Shown here piece after piece: positions 34,767 to 42,996 of a stretch of 64,000 nt of DNA. The first letter of the stretch is position 1; each line of letters starts with the position of its first letter. The position numbers and the translations under genes were made by a program. A model generated the notes under the pieces. That model was given only the letters and a program-made list of their open reading frames with translations. It was not told the origin of the DNA and made no database searches. The stretch comes from PALSA-693 sp963834725 (GTDB taxonomy: Bacteria > Actinomycetota > Acidimicrobiia > Acidimicrobiales > Palsa-688): the NCBI GenBank assembly GCA_963834725.1, contig CAWICN010000001.1, positions 1,922,001-1,986,000 of the forward strand, given 5' to 3'.

Positions 34767-35123
34767 TCACCCATCCGATATACGAGCCCGCTGGGCTCGT
34801 GGCAGACCGTCGACGACGAGCCCATAGGAGTGAGCAATCATCTCTCGGAGCTCGTTGTCGTCGATCGATCCGTCGAGGTCGACGGTGTTCCAGTGGCGCT
34901 TGTCCTGGTGGTAGCCCGGGCGAACGGCTGAGTATCGAGCCCGCAACTCGAGCGCCAGCCCAGGGTCACACTTGAGGTTGACGCTGCCCGGATCCCCCTC
35001 GAGCGACACCAGAGCGAACATTCGACCGGCGACCTTGAACACTGCAACGCCATCCCCAAATGGGTAGTCCTCCACCGCGCCGGGCAAGCCGCCGCAAAAG
35101 TCCAGGACGTCATCCCTCGTCAC
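34767..35123 (-). CDS. MmcQ/YjbR-family protein
   Basis: 118 residues from GTG 35123 (GTGACGAGGGATGAC). MmcQ/YjbR signature: GAVEDYPFGDGVAVFKVAGRMFALV, VNLKCDPGLALELRARYSAVRPGYHQDKRHWNTVDL, and DNELREMIAHSYGLVV. The double-wing DNA-binding-like fold of this family has no established role. The open frame upstream to 35333 does not look coding. Monocistronic. Confidence 0.85.
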   Translation of the reverse strand: MTRDDVLDFCGGLPGAVEDYPFGDGVAVFKVAGRMFALVSLEGDPGSVNLKCDPGLALELRARYSAVRPGYHQDKRHWNTVDLDGSIDDNELREMIAHSYGLVVDGLPRAQRARISDG

Positions 35124-35245
35124 GGTGTCAACCGTAGCCCCGCGCGCCTGCCGAGCGTCCCCGAATGTTGGTCGAAGCGCATTGGTCCGGGTACCGGGCG
35201 GCTGACCGCGACGTAGCCCTTGCGCCGCGCCCCCTACTTCTGGAT

Positions 35246-35650
35246 TCAGCTCGGTGACTTCACCACGCTCTGGAGTTGGGCGGTATCGACGTATTGCTGA
35301 AAGCTGGTGACCTTGCCGTTGCGCAGTCGCCACACGTGACAGACTTGGGCGTCGAGACTCTTACCGGTCGGCTTATACGTCCCCGTGTACCGACCCTCCA
35401 CGATTACGGTGTCGCCAGCACCGTAGAACTGCTTCGGGTGAACGGTGAACCCATCCCACTCCGATGCAAGCTTGACCAAGAGATTGGCCACCACGGAATC
35501 CGGACCGATCCAGGGGTCACCGCTGACCTGATAAGGATTGCCTTCGGCCTCGCGCCACTCAATATTCGGGTCCATAGCAGCGAGAACGGCCTCGATCTCC
35601 CCTCGACCAAAGGCGGCGTACAGTTCCTCCATCGTCTCTACGTTGCTCAT
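35246..35650 (-). CDS. NTF2/SnoaL-like protein
   Basis: 134 residues. SnoaL-like cone fold: MEELYAAFGRGEIEAVLAAMDPNIEWREAEGNP, a central GPDSVVANLLVKL helix, and VWRLRNGKVTSFQQYVDTAQL at the end. Members are polyketide cyclases, limonene-epoxide hydrolase relatives or of unknown function. It may share a strand with the second NTF2-like gene at 36.8 kb, but they are 1.1 kb apart with a convergent gene between. Confidence 0.85.
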   Translation of the reverse strand: MSNVETMEELYAAFGRGEIEAVLAAMDPNIEWREAEGNPYQVSGDPWIGPDSVVANLLVKLASEWDGFTVHPKQFYGAGDTVIVEGRYTGTYKPTGKSLDAQVCHVWRLRNGKVTSFQQYVDTAQLQSVVKSPS

Positions 35651-36083
35651 CGGAGCCCCTTTCGTTGTCGGTTCGCCAATTGTGACAGCTCGGTCCCTCT
35701 CGAGGTAAGGCTTCTGCGGTTCCCAAACCCGATCAGGATCCGGGTGCCTATAAACCAGCTATCGAGACCTGCGCCCGTCAGTAGGTTATCAACTACGCTT
35801 GCGCCGCCCACGTTGAGGTTGGAGCGGAGCGCTCCAACACCGCACACACGCCCGGGGGTCAAGACAGTCGTTGACGTCCTCATGGTTGCCGGCGGCGGGG
35901 CCGCCCGAGCGACTCCGTTACGGGGCATGATGTATAGGCTCAGATACTTCTGCTCGCCGAATTTGCCTTTCCCGGCTGTGGCAGGAGTTGTTGACCGATG
36001 AGTAAAGGCGATGGGAGATGTCTACTCGGGCATGACCGAACCACTTGTGACGGGTCTAGTTGCAGTGACAGAGAGGGATAGGA
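35651..36083. other. 433-bp divergent intergenic region
   Basis: Between the divergent SnoaL-like and RibD-like genes. No gene or repeat is visible; both promoters must lie here but I see no consensus elements. Confidence 0.5.
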
Positions 36084-36665
36084 ATGGGTGAGCTCTCGGT
36101 GGTCGAATTCGTCACCCTCGACGGAGTCATGCAGGGGTTCCACGACCCCGACGACCACGAGGGCGGGTTCCAGCATGGCGGGTGGGGCGGGCCCTACCAG
36201 GACGAGACGCAGTTCAAGTCCGCCGTCACCCGACTGCAGCCCGACACCATCTACTTGTTCGGTCGGCGCACCTACGAGCACCTCGCCGCGTTCTGGCCCC
36301 GCCAAGCTGACGACAACCCGATGGCCGCCCACCTTAACCGCTGCGCAAAGTATGTGGCCACCCGCACACTCACCCATCTGGGCTGGGCCAACGCCCACCC
36401 CCTCGACGGCGAACTGGTCCCGACGGTGACCGCGATCAAGGCCGATCACGCCGGCGCCGTGGTCGTGCTCGGCAGCCAGACCGTCGTTGCCCAGCTAATG
36501 GCGGCTGATCTCGTCGACCGCTACCAGCTTTTCGTGCACCCACTGGTGCTCGGCAGCGGGCGCGTTCTGTTCCCCCCATCCGAGAGACCTTTCCGGTTCC
36601 GCCTGCTCGACGCCGCGCCGACCACGACCGGCGTGCTGATGCTGAGCTACGCGGTCGAGCGCTGA
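36084..36665 (+). CDS. Dihydrofolate-reductase-fold (RibD C-terminal) family protein
   Basis: 193 residues: SVVEFVTLDGVMQGF, TIYLFGRRTYEHLAAFWP, KYVATRTLTHLGWANAHPL, AVVVLGSQTVVAQLM, DRYQLFVHPLVLGSGRVLFPP and a late LLDAAPTTTGVLMLSY. This is the stand-alone 'dihydrofolate reductase family' or YwjB/YyaP-like group, probably NADPH-dependent, of unknown substrate. GAGAGGGATAGG stands before the ATG at 36084. Confidence 0.88.
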   Translation: MGELSVVEFVTLDGVMQGFHDPDDHEGGFQHGGWGGPYQDETQFKSAVTRLQPDTIYLFGRRTYEHLAAFWPRQADDNPMAAHLNRCAKYVATRTLTHLGWANAHPLDGELVPTVTAIKADHAGAVVVLGSQTVVAQLMAADLVDRYQLFVHPLVLGSGRVLFPPSERPFRFRLLDAAPTTTGVLMLSYAVER

Positions 36666-36772
36666 ACTACCCGACGCCACTCTGCCCACCGGTTTGGCAG
36701 AGACCATCGCAGGTGGCACTCGGCCCCTGGAATCCTGGTCCGGCGGCCAGTGACGTGACCGAATCGTCGTTA

Positions 36773-37159
36773 CTACCCCGTTCCAAACGCGCTCGTTATC
36801 AACTCCGTGTCGCAATACTCGTCGATCTCAACCACCTTCCCGCCAAGAACCTTTAGGACCATGCAATACGAGTTGTTGTACGGGTTCCCCGTCTTCGTGA
36901 CACGGTCTGACGCCTGCGATTGGACCACCACATAGTCGCCTTCGGCCACGACATTCTGTACTGACTGCTTTCCCGGTGACACAAGTTGATCCATCAATGG
37001 ACCAAAAAGCCGCTCCAGGACATCCTGTTTTCCCTTGTACGTGCCAGAAAAGACCGTTGTGCCGACCACGGTCCACCGGACATCGTCCGCCAGAGCGTTG
37101 AGGAAGCTCTGAGGATCATCTAGAAGGCCCAAGACGAACGCCTTGTTGTCCTCGCTCAT
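36773..37159 (-). CDS. NTF2-like protein
   Basis: 128 residues: KAFVLGLLDDPQSFLNALADDVRWTVVGTTVFSGTYKGKQ, VVAEGDYVVVQSQASDRV and YNNSYCMVLKVLGGKVVEIDEYCDTELI. Clear SnoaL/NTF2 cone fold, close in pattern to ketosteroid-isomerase-like proteins without the known catalytic Asp pair placed. Followed 306 bp later on the same strand by the cupin gene's terminator region. ATG 37159 is preceded by GGGAGG. Confidence 0.85.
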   Translation of the reverse strand: MSEDNKAFVLGLLDDPQSFLNALADDVRWTVVGTTVFSGTYKGKQDVLERLFGPLMDQLVSPGKQSVQNVVAEGDYVVVQSQASDRVTKTGNPYNNSYCMVLKVLGGKVVEIDEYCDTELITSAFGTG

Positions 37160-37465
37160 GGTTGCGACCTCCCTCGATTATTCCGATGCCACCGGCATGG
37201 TGTCACCTTGGTACGGCCAAACGTAGTCGGAACCCGTGCTGTCCGCACCGATGGAGGTGCGAGTCAGTCTCACAGGGCCACTGACTGCCGGATCTGCTGG
37301 GGATTCCCACCCCCTCTGCGATACCGGTGTCGGGCCGTTCATCCCCTGGTGAGGACGCGGAAAGGACTTTACTCGGGCCGGGTCGGCAATTGTCCCCTGG
37401 GTCACGGGAGCGCGACTCTTCGAGCGTCGCGCAGTGCTGGATACTCAAAGCCTTTCAGCGTTGCT
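37160..37465. other. Intergenic region holding the cupin terminator
   Basis: 306 bases; the terminator at 37410-37432 is the only feature I can support. Confidence 0.5.
37410..37432 (-). terminator. Hairpin terminator after the cupin gene at 37.5 kb
   Basis: GCGCGAC (37410-37416) and GTCGCGC (37426-37432) form a perfect 7-bp stem with a 9-base loop, 34 bp beyond the stop on the minus strand. Confidence 0.6.
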
Positions 37466-37978
37466 TTAGGGGAACTCGTCGTGGCCGACTCCGATAATGA
37501 TCGCCGCGAAGGTCGCCGGCACGTTGCCACGGTTATGCCAACGATGCTTCGTGCCGCTCTGGATGATGGTGTCGCCCGGCTTCATAGTCTTGGTGACACC
37601 GTCGTCAAGCTCGAGCGTGACTTCCCCGGACAGGACCACCTCGAGGTCGACCGTAGCGGTCCTGTGAAATCCCGGACCTTCCGGGAAGTCCCCCTGATAG
37701 TTTTGCCGCGCTGGGGGCGCCGACGATTGTTGACCGGCCTCTGCGGACGAGGTTTCTGCGCCGAGCGGCGGCAGCGTAACGATTACGTAACGGAACCCGC
37801 CGATCTTCGGGAACAACTCGTCCTCGTGGACAGGCTTGGAACCGTCATCTGGGTACTGCAGACCGTTGAAGTCAGCTCCCCACACTCCGGTCACGCCGTT
37901 CCCCAGCTCGATGTCCTCGTCGCTAGCGAATACGGCCCTCCCCGCGTCGTTATGCCCGGTGACCACACGGCGTACCAT
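37466..37978 (-). CDS. Cupin-domain protein
   Basis: 170 residues from ATG 37978, preceded by GGGAGG at a suitable distance. The cupin barrel is in the second half: FHRTATVDLEVVLSGEVTLELDDGVTKTMKPGDTIIQSGTKHRWHNRG, with His/Glu of motif 1 partly replaced, so the metal site is reduced. The N-terminal half (VFASDEDIELGNGVTGVWGAD) has the arrangement of a first barrel-like region found in 'cupin with RmlC-type' proteins. Function unknown. Confidence 0.82.
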   Translation of the reverse strand: MVRRVVTGHNDAGRAVFASDEDIELGNGVTGVWGADFNGLQYPDDGSKPVHEDELFPKIGGFRYVIVTLPPLGAETSSAEAGQQSSAPPARQNYQGDFPEGPGFHRTATVDLEVVLSGEVTLELDDGVTKTMKPGDTIIQSGTKHRWHNRGNVPATFAAIIIGVGHDEFP

Positions 37979-38635
37979 GACGCTTGACCTCCCTCTTGTT
38001 TGCTGACGGTCGCTTCGGCACCGACCGGGTGGATCGCGTTGGTGGCGCCGACCCGGATAGTAGTAGGTGACGCAGGGCGACGCCTCGGGTCTCCGCCGGT
38101 CACCGGAGTCTCTATCGGACTGATCTCTGCAACTCACCTGTTATACCGTGCTCGCCACGCTATGCCGAATGGCACCTCCTAGAGATCCGCAGGTCGGAGT
38201 GCTGGACGATCACTTAGAGCTACTACTGGCGATGGAGTGCGATAGGAATAGGTTGCACCAACCTCGAATGGCACGGTAATGACTCGACCTCCGGGTCGGC
38301 GACTGGAGATCGCGTTCGACATGGGCTATTTTCGTTGACCTGCGATAGTTAGGGGCCAGACATCAACTGTCTGAAGGGAAGTGGGGTAATGACCGCGCTC
38401 CAAGATCTGGAGCAAATCAGAGGCCGCCGTACAGGGCAGGCTGGTGGCGCAGCATGATCGCCCACCGGGGCTCAGTTGGTGCCTCTTTACACGATAGACG
38501 CCCTGGCTCTGAAAGCCACTCCGGGAGCAGGTCATTGACCCCAACGACAGTGACGAGGGAGCGTCGAGCGGAGAAGCGCCACCGCCCGAGCGCCCGTCAC
38601 CGTGGGATGAACAATCACCCAGCGACGGTTGGTCA
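37979..38635. other. 657-bp intergenic region before the phosphoesterase gene
   Basis: No gene supported. The long minus frame overlapping the phosphoesterase start is a shadow. No repeats noticed. Confidence 0.45.
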
Positions 38636-40150
38636 ATGGCGATGACACCAGGCCCGCCGACTGACCGCCGGAAAGGTCTCTGGCTGGTCATCGGCTCTCT
38701 CGCCGCTCTTATCGTGGTTCTGGTCGCCGCCTCGTTCACCATCCTGTCCCGCCATGCCAGGCCGGCCACTGCAACCCCGCCCGCAACCTCAACCGTGACA
38801 ACCCGCTCGACTGCCCCACCGGCGTCGAAGGTAACAACCCCGGCGGCTCCTGGCGCACCGACCATCGGCACCGCGACACGGGGAACCGGCCAGGCTACAG
38901 TCACCTGGAGCGCTCCCTCGTCCAACGGCGACGCCACCATCACCAGCTACAAGGTAACCGGCTCGCCAGGCGGGAGCGCCACGGTGAGCGGGACCGACAC
39001 CAGCGCCACCGTCACAGGGCTAACCGACGGGCGGCCCTACACGTTCACGGTTGCTGCGACCAACTCGGTCGGCAACGGGCCATTGTCGGCCGGGTCGAAC
39101 CCAGTGACCCCCATGTCGCCTTCACTCAAGCCGCACGTCATGGTCATCAACTTCGAGAACGAGTCCTCCTACGGCATCTCGCCGGCGCACACGCCCCACT
39201 TCTACTACTGGGCGCAGCATTCGGCGTACTTCTCGAACTACTACGACGTCGGCCACGTGAGCGAGGACAACTACATCGCTCAGATCGATGGCAACTCGAC
39301 GGACGTGCAGAACTCGGCTAACGACTGCTCCCCGAACACTAAGGGCTATAACGGGGTTCCGTGTCTCTATTCGGACTCGAACTTCCCCACCCAGCTGGAC
39401 AGTGCGAGCATCCCGTGGAACGCGTTCATGGAGGGAGCCACCATCAACGGCGACCTCGGCAACCCGGATGCGCATAGCCGCCCGGCCTACTACGCCAAGC
39501 ACGATCCGTTTGTCTACTTCTCGAGAGTGGCGTACACCCACGCGCCGGACGCCAACAAGGTCCAGCCGTCGCAGGAGATCATGACGACTCACCCCGAGAC
39601 CGCCGGTTACGATCACATGGTCTCGGTGCTGAACGCGTCGACCCCGCCGGACTTCGTTTACTTCTCGCCGAACATCTGCGACGACGGCCACAATTGCTCC
39701 ATCGGCACCGCTGACACCTTTCTCGGCTCGGCGTCGTCAGGCCTGATCCACGACATCATGGGAACTGCCTGGTACCGGAACGGCGGCACGATCATCGTCA
39801 CCTTCGATGAAGGCGCAGGCGGCGGTGTCGACACCATCTGTCCGCCGACCGCGCCGGACTGCTCTGGGACCACCGCCGGCGAGGGGCTGCCGGGCGACTC
39901 GAACTTCGTCCGTGGCACTCAGGCCAACGACAGTCGCGCCCCGAGCGGTGACAACGTCTACATGACGGTCATCAACGGCAACTCCTACAACTCGTCGTCG
40001 CCCACCGGCAATATCAACGACGGCTACTTCAACCATTACAGTCTGCTGGCCGCCCTCGACGACGCCTACAGAATTGCCCCTTCGGGACAGGCCGTGGCCA
40101 ACCGCGCCACCAACCCTAACGGCGCTCTGCCGTTGAATCTGCCGTCGTAA
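38636..40150 (+). CDS. Membrane-anchored FN3 / phosphoesterase (PF04185-type) protein
   Basis: 504 residues. Cytosolic start, one anchor helix (LWLVIGSLAALIVVLVAASFTIL), Pro/Thr-rich linker, then a fibronectin-III domain (~72-158: GQATVTWSAPSSNGDATITSYKVTG and YTFTVAATNSVGNGPLSAG). From ~165 an alkaline-phosphatase-fold phosphoesterase: HVMVINFENESSYG, SNYYDVGHVSEDNYIAQI, IIVTFDEGAGGG, as in acid phosphatases and phospholipase C-like enzymes. It probably hydrolyses phosphoesters outside the cell. The usual metal Asp/His pattern appears only partly (Asn/Glu at the first site, FDEG at the second), so activity is uncertain. Confidence 0.87.
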   Translation: MAMTPGPPTDRRKGLWLVIGSLAALIVVLVAASFTILSRHARPATATPPATSTVTTRSTAPPASKVTTPAAPGAPTIGTATRGTGQATVTWSAPSSNGDATITSYKVTGSPGGSATVSGTDTSATVTGLTDGRPYTFTVAATNSVGNGPLSAGSNPVTPMSPSLKPHVMVINFENESSYGISPAHTPHFYYWAQHSAYFSNYYDVGHVSEDNYIAQIDGNSTDVQNSANDCSPNTKGYNGVPCLYSDSNFPTQLDSASIPWNAFMEGATINGDLGNPDAHSRPAYYAKHDPFVYFSRVAYTHAPDANKVQPSQEIMTTHPETAGYDHMVSVLNASTPPDFVYFSPNICDDGHNCSIGTADTFLGSASSGLIHDIMGTAWYRNGGTIIVTFDEGAGGGVDTICPPTAPDCSGTTAGEGLPGDSNFVRGTQANDSRAPSGDNVYMTVINGNSYNSSSPTGNINDGYFNHYSLLAALDDAYRIAPSGQAVANRATNPNGALPLNLPS

Positions 40151-40444
40151 CGCGAGCTTCAGCGGTGCCGCTGCTGGTAGGGGCCGCGTTCCGCTGGACA
40201 GCATTCACCGCCCTCCCGTTCGGGTCGGGATATTGTCAGGCGCCGGGGATAAACCATGAGGTCGCGACAGCGGCAACGGCGGTGCGGCTGCAAGTGTGAA
40301 CTCACGCTTCCCAGACTGGCGGCAGCGCGTTCCTGGGCTCAGAATGGTTCGACCACGGAGACAAGCTCCGCTGATCGCCATCTCGTTGCATCATGATGAC
40401 GGGTTCGCCTACTGATTCGCGTCGGCAGACATAGAGGTTCCGGC

Positions 40445-40866
40445 TCAAGGGAGCTGATCGAGTCGGTCCTGGAGATGTTGGCGCATGGCGGACAGGTGGT
40501 GGTGCTCGGCCATGGAAAGCGCGGCGACGAGCACGTCGCGTCCTCTGGCGCTGGTTTCGCACCCGGCGATGAGGCGCCCAGCCAGTCGGTATCGGCTGCG
40601 AACGCTCCAGGGGACGGCGCCGATCCTGTCGTTGATCGCGACGGCGTGCTCGAAGTGCTGCAAGGCCTCCTCGTCCCGGCCGAGGGCCTCCGCCAGCAGC
40701 CCGAGGAAGTAGCGAGCCGAGCCCGTGCAGACGAATGGGCCGTCCATGGTGACAGCCCGATCCTGGTAGGGCAGTAGCAGCTGGTAGAGCTCGGCGACGC
40801 ACGGCAGGCGGGGTGGCTGCGGCCGACTCTGCGGTGACGCAGATCTCGGTGAGCCAGGTGAAGTCG
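40445..40866 (-). pseudogene. Remnant of a TPR-rich AAA/adenylate-cyclase-like regulator
   Basis: Only the tail remains. In one frame: ELYQLLLPYQDRAVTMDGPF, TGSARYFLGLLAEALGRDEEALQHFEHAV and WSVRSRYRLAGRLI, the typical last TPR repeats of large ATPase regulators of the BTAD/LuxR or guanylate-cyclase type. Before it TWLTEICVTAESAAAT reads in another frame, so one frameshift also lies there, and nothing further upstream matches. On the opposite strand the SGNH tail abuts it. Confidence 0.65.
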
Positions 40867-40899
40867 TGGGATCGAGGTACGGGATCCGGGCCGAGCAGA

Positions 40900-40977
40900 G
40901 GCGCCTGGCACCCCAACTACGCCGGTCAAGCCGCCACCGCCGGGATCGTCTACAACGACATCATTCGGGGACTCTGA
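40900..40977 (+). pseudogene. C-terminal tail of an SGNH/GDSL hydrolase
   Basis: The frame ending at 40977 reads GAWHPNYAGQAATAGIVYND, matching the last block of SGNH hydrolases where Asp/His (WHPN) completes the triad. No other part of such a gene is upstream. A very strong terminator lies 15 bp after the stop, as expected for a former intact gene. Confidence 0.5.
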
Positions 40978-40991
40978 TCCGGGACATTCAA

Positions 40992-41036
40992 GAATGCGGG
41001 ACTGGCCGGGCCAAACGCCCGGTCAGTCCCGCATTC
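40992..41036 (+). terminator. Long hairpin terminator after SGNH tail
   Basis: A 19-bp stem from GAATGCGGGACTGGCCGGG to CCCGGTCAGTCCCGCATTC, with one G-U pair and a 7-base loop. Strongest hairpin of the window. Confidence 0.8.
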
Positions 41037-41278
41037 GGCGCGCCCCGGATCCGTCTGGCCGTCAAGGATGCCGAACTCGCTCCAGCTATCTATCGCCCAT
41101 ATCCGCCGCGGGGCGTCGGGCCGTCCACCGTTGCCGGCTCATGCGACAGAGGACGTGCGGCCGCAGAGTTGCGGCTGGTGCGGGAGACCCCATGCCGGCT
41201 TTCTGCCCGTCCGGCGTGGCCAGAGGCAGATGGGCCCTGGGCGGCTTAGATTTCAGACGGCAGAGCGACCGGGCGGCC

Positions 41279-41767
41279 TCAGACGTTTCCATCTCCATCG
41301 CTAGGGCCACCGGAGTTGTCAGCGTCATGATCACCGCCCCCACCCTGCGGAATTCCAGAGACCGTGGTTGGTGGGGTGGTCGGAGGGGTTGTCCTGGGGG
41401 GGAATGTGGGCGCCGGTGTCGGCGGCACCGTCTGCATGGTTGGGGGCGCGGTCGGAGCGGGCGTCGGCGGTACGGTCGGCGGCACGGTCGGTGCTGGCGC
41501 GGGCGAAACGGTTGGCCGCGTGGTGGGAGGCGCCGGCCGCGTGGTTGGAGGCGCCGGCCGTGTGGCCGGCGGAACGGTTCGCCGCGTGGTTGGAGGCGCC
41601 GGCCGTGTGGTCGGCGCAACGGTACGCCGGGTGCTGGGCGGCGCCGATGCCGGGTTTTTGACGACGGTGCTGTGCCCACCACCGCTTCCACAGGCCGCTA
41701 AACCAATCATGGCCGCGGCGATGCCAACCCACCATTTTGATTTCACCACCTCGTCGTCTCCTTCCAT
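41279..41767 (-). CDS. Pro/Thr-repeat lipoprotein
   Basis: 162 residues from ATG 41767: VKSKWWVGIAAAMIGLAACG is a lipoprotein signal with lipobox LAAC. After it, nearly the whole protein is low-complexity PPTTRPAPPTTR-type repeats in tandem and ends Gly/Asp-rich, an extended, surface-exposed spacer. The DNA of the repeat is a GC-rich tandem array (~41480-41640). No globular domain. Longer frame to 41869 adds non-coding sequence. Confidence 0.65.
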   Translation of the reverse strand: MEGDDEVVKSKWWVGIAAAMIGLAACGSGGGHSTVVKNPASAPPSTRRTVAPTTRPAPPTTRRTVPPATRPAPPTTRPAPPTTRPTVSPAPAPTVPPTVPPTPAPTAPPTMQTVPPTPAPTFPPRTTPPTTPPTTVSGIPQGGGGDHDADNSGGPSDGDGNV

Positions 41768-41883
41768 GCCGACGACTACATGACTATGTACGGATCCGCC
41801 CTGCTCTGAGATTTCGACGGACGACGTCGAGGGTTTGCAGATCTCGATCGAACCATCTTCGGGGTTCACTCGTAAAAGAGGGG

Positions 41884-42486
41884 ATGGCCCGCCGCCTTGT
41901 CATCGGAGTCTTAGCGACCTCGATGCTCGTACTCGCGGCGATTATCGGGTTTCTCGTGCGGAGCAATGGAGCTTCCTCATCCGGAGCCGCCGCACCGGCG
42001 GGCGCCTTCGCGTGGTTGGGGCAGACCCGTCCGCCTGCGGGCTGGGTCCGGCTGGATGGGTCGCCTCTCCTGGGAGCGCTCCCCTTGCCGCCCGGGTTCC
42101 ACGCCGTGCCCGGCGATCCCGGCACGCTCAACGCCGCCCTCCTCGGGCCTGGCGGTGCCTACCTCGGGTACCTCAACGCGACGCCCCTCCAGGGGAGCGA
42201 GCGCCTACAGGGCTGGCCGGCCTTTCGCCTCAAGCACCTTCGCGACGACAACGACCTCGCCGTGCGCCAGGAGGCCACCGTGTCGCTCGTTCGCACCGGC
42301 CCCGGCATGCGGTCATGCGCTGTGGATGATTATGTAACGAGGGTGGGCGCCCACCACTTCCAAGAAGTGGCCTGCCTGGTCACGCAGCACTCCGCCGGCA
42401 GCGTGGTGGTCGCGGCCACCCCGTCGGGCGATCCAGCGCATGTGTGGGCGGTGCTGGAACAGGCGATAGCGTCTTATTCTGGATGA
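41884..42486 (+). CDS. Membrane-anchored hypothetical exported protein
   Basis: 200 residues from ATG 41884 (GAGGGG immediately before). One N-terminal helix (LVIGVLATSMLVLAAIIGFLV) then an extracellular domain with WVRLDGSPLLGALPLPPGFHAVPG, GWPAFRLKHLRDDNDLAVRQEATVSLVRTG and a Cys pair (CAVDDY; EVACLVT). Similar to actinobacterial secreted proteins of unknown function. Divergent from the Pro/Thr lipoprotein gene. Confidence 0.7.
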   Translation: MARRLVIGVLATSMLVLAAIIGFLVRSNGASSSGAAAPAGAFAWLGQTRPPAGWVRLDGSPLLGALPLPPGFHAVPGDPGTLNAALLGPGGAYLGYLNATPLQGSERLQGWPAFRLKHLRDDNDLAVRQEATVSLVRTGPGMRSCAVDDYVTRVGAHHFQEVACLVTQHSAGSVVVAATPSGDPAHVWAVLEQAIASYSG

Positions 42487-42499
42487 CGTAGCGGCAGAG

Positions 42500-42735
42500 T
42501 CAGTGGTACTGGACCAGGCAGAACTAGTGGCCCTCGGGATCGGCCATCACGTCCCGTCTTCGTAGTCATGTCGCGCACCCGTGAAGAGGCCGCCGAGAGA
42601 GGTGACCAGGTCAGTGGCCTCTTCGATGTCATCGGCAGTGACATCAAGATGAATGCGGACCTTGCCTGTTTTCGACTCGCTGACCGGCTGGAATACCAGC
42701 CGCGGCTGGGCATCACTGCGCTCACCCAAGTACAC
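42500..42735 (-). pseudogene. Truncated VOC-family protein
   Basis: Reads WVYLGERSDAQPRLVFQPVSE, then KVRIHLDVTADDIEEATDLV and GGLFTGARHDYEDG, the second half of a VOC (PhnB/glyoxalase) protein. After a one-base shift it continues VMADPEGH, then a stop codon in place of the final Glu, then FCLVQYH and the natural stop. The first ~50 residues are absent. Frameshift plus nonsense codon in the metal-ligand motif means it is dead. Confidence 0.75.
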
Positions 42736-42996
42736 CCAGCCATGGTCAGACCGGCCAGGCGGCCGGTTAGTCGGTGTCAGCGGACCGGTCCTCGTTATCG
42801 ATGGCGGACGGGCCGCTGTCTGAGCCCGCTGCTACCAGCGCTGACTGCTTCAAGGGCCGGAAGCTACCCCGGCCATGGCGACGTTTGCAGGATCGGCTTC
42901 AGCCAGCTGAGAAGGTCATGGTGCTGGGCAGCCGGAGCAGTTCCGAGCAGGTCCTAGGCCGGCATCCGGGCGGGCTCAGCGACGCTATGAATCGAA

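Noticed and set aside
41368..41783. Gly/Val-rich plus-strand frame (41364-41783) as a PE_PGRS-like protein
   Set aside because: It is the antisense of the Pro/Thr repeat lipoprotein; the lipoprotein signal on the minus strand decides.
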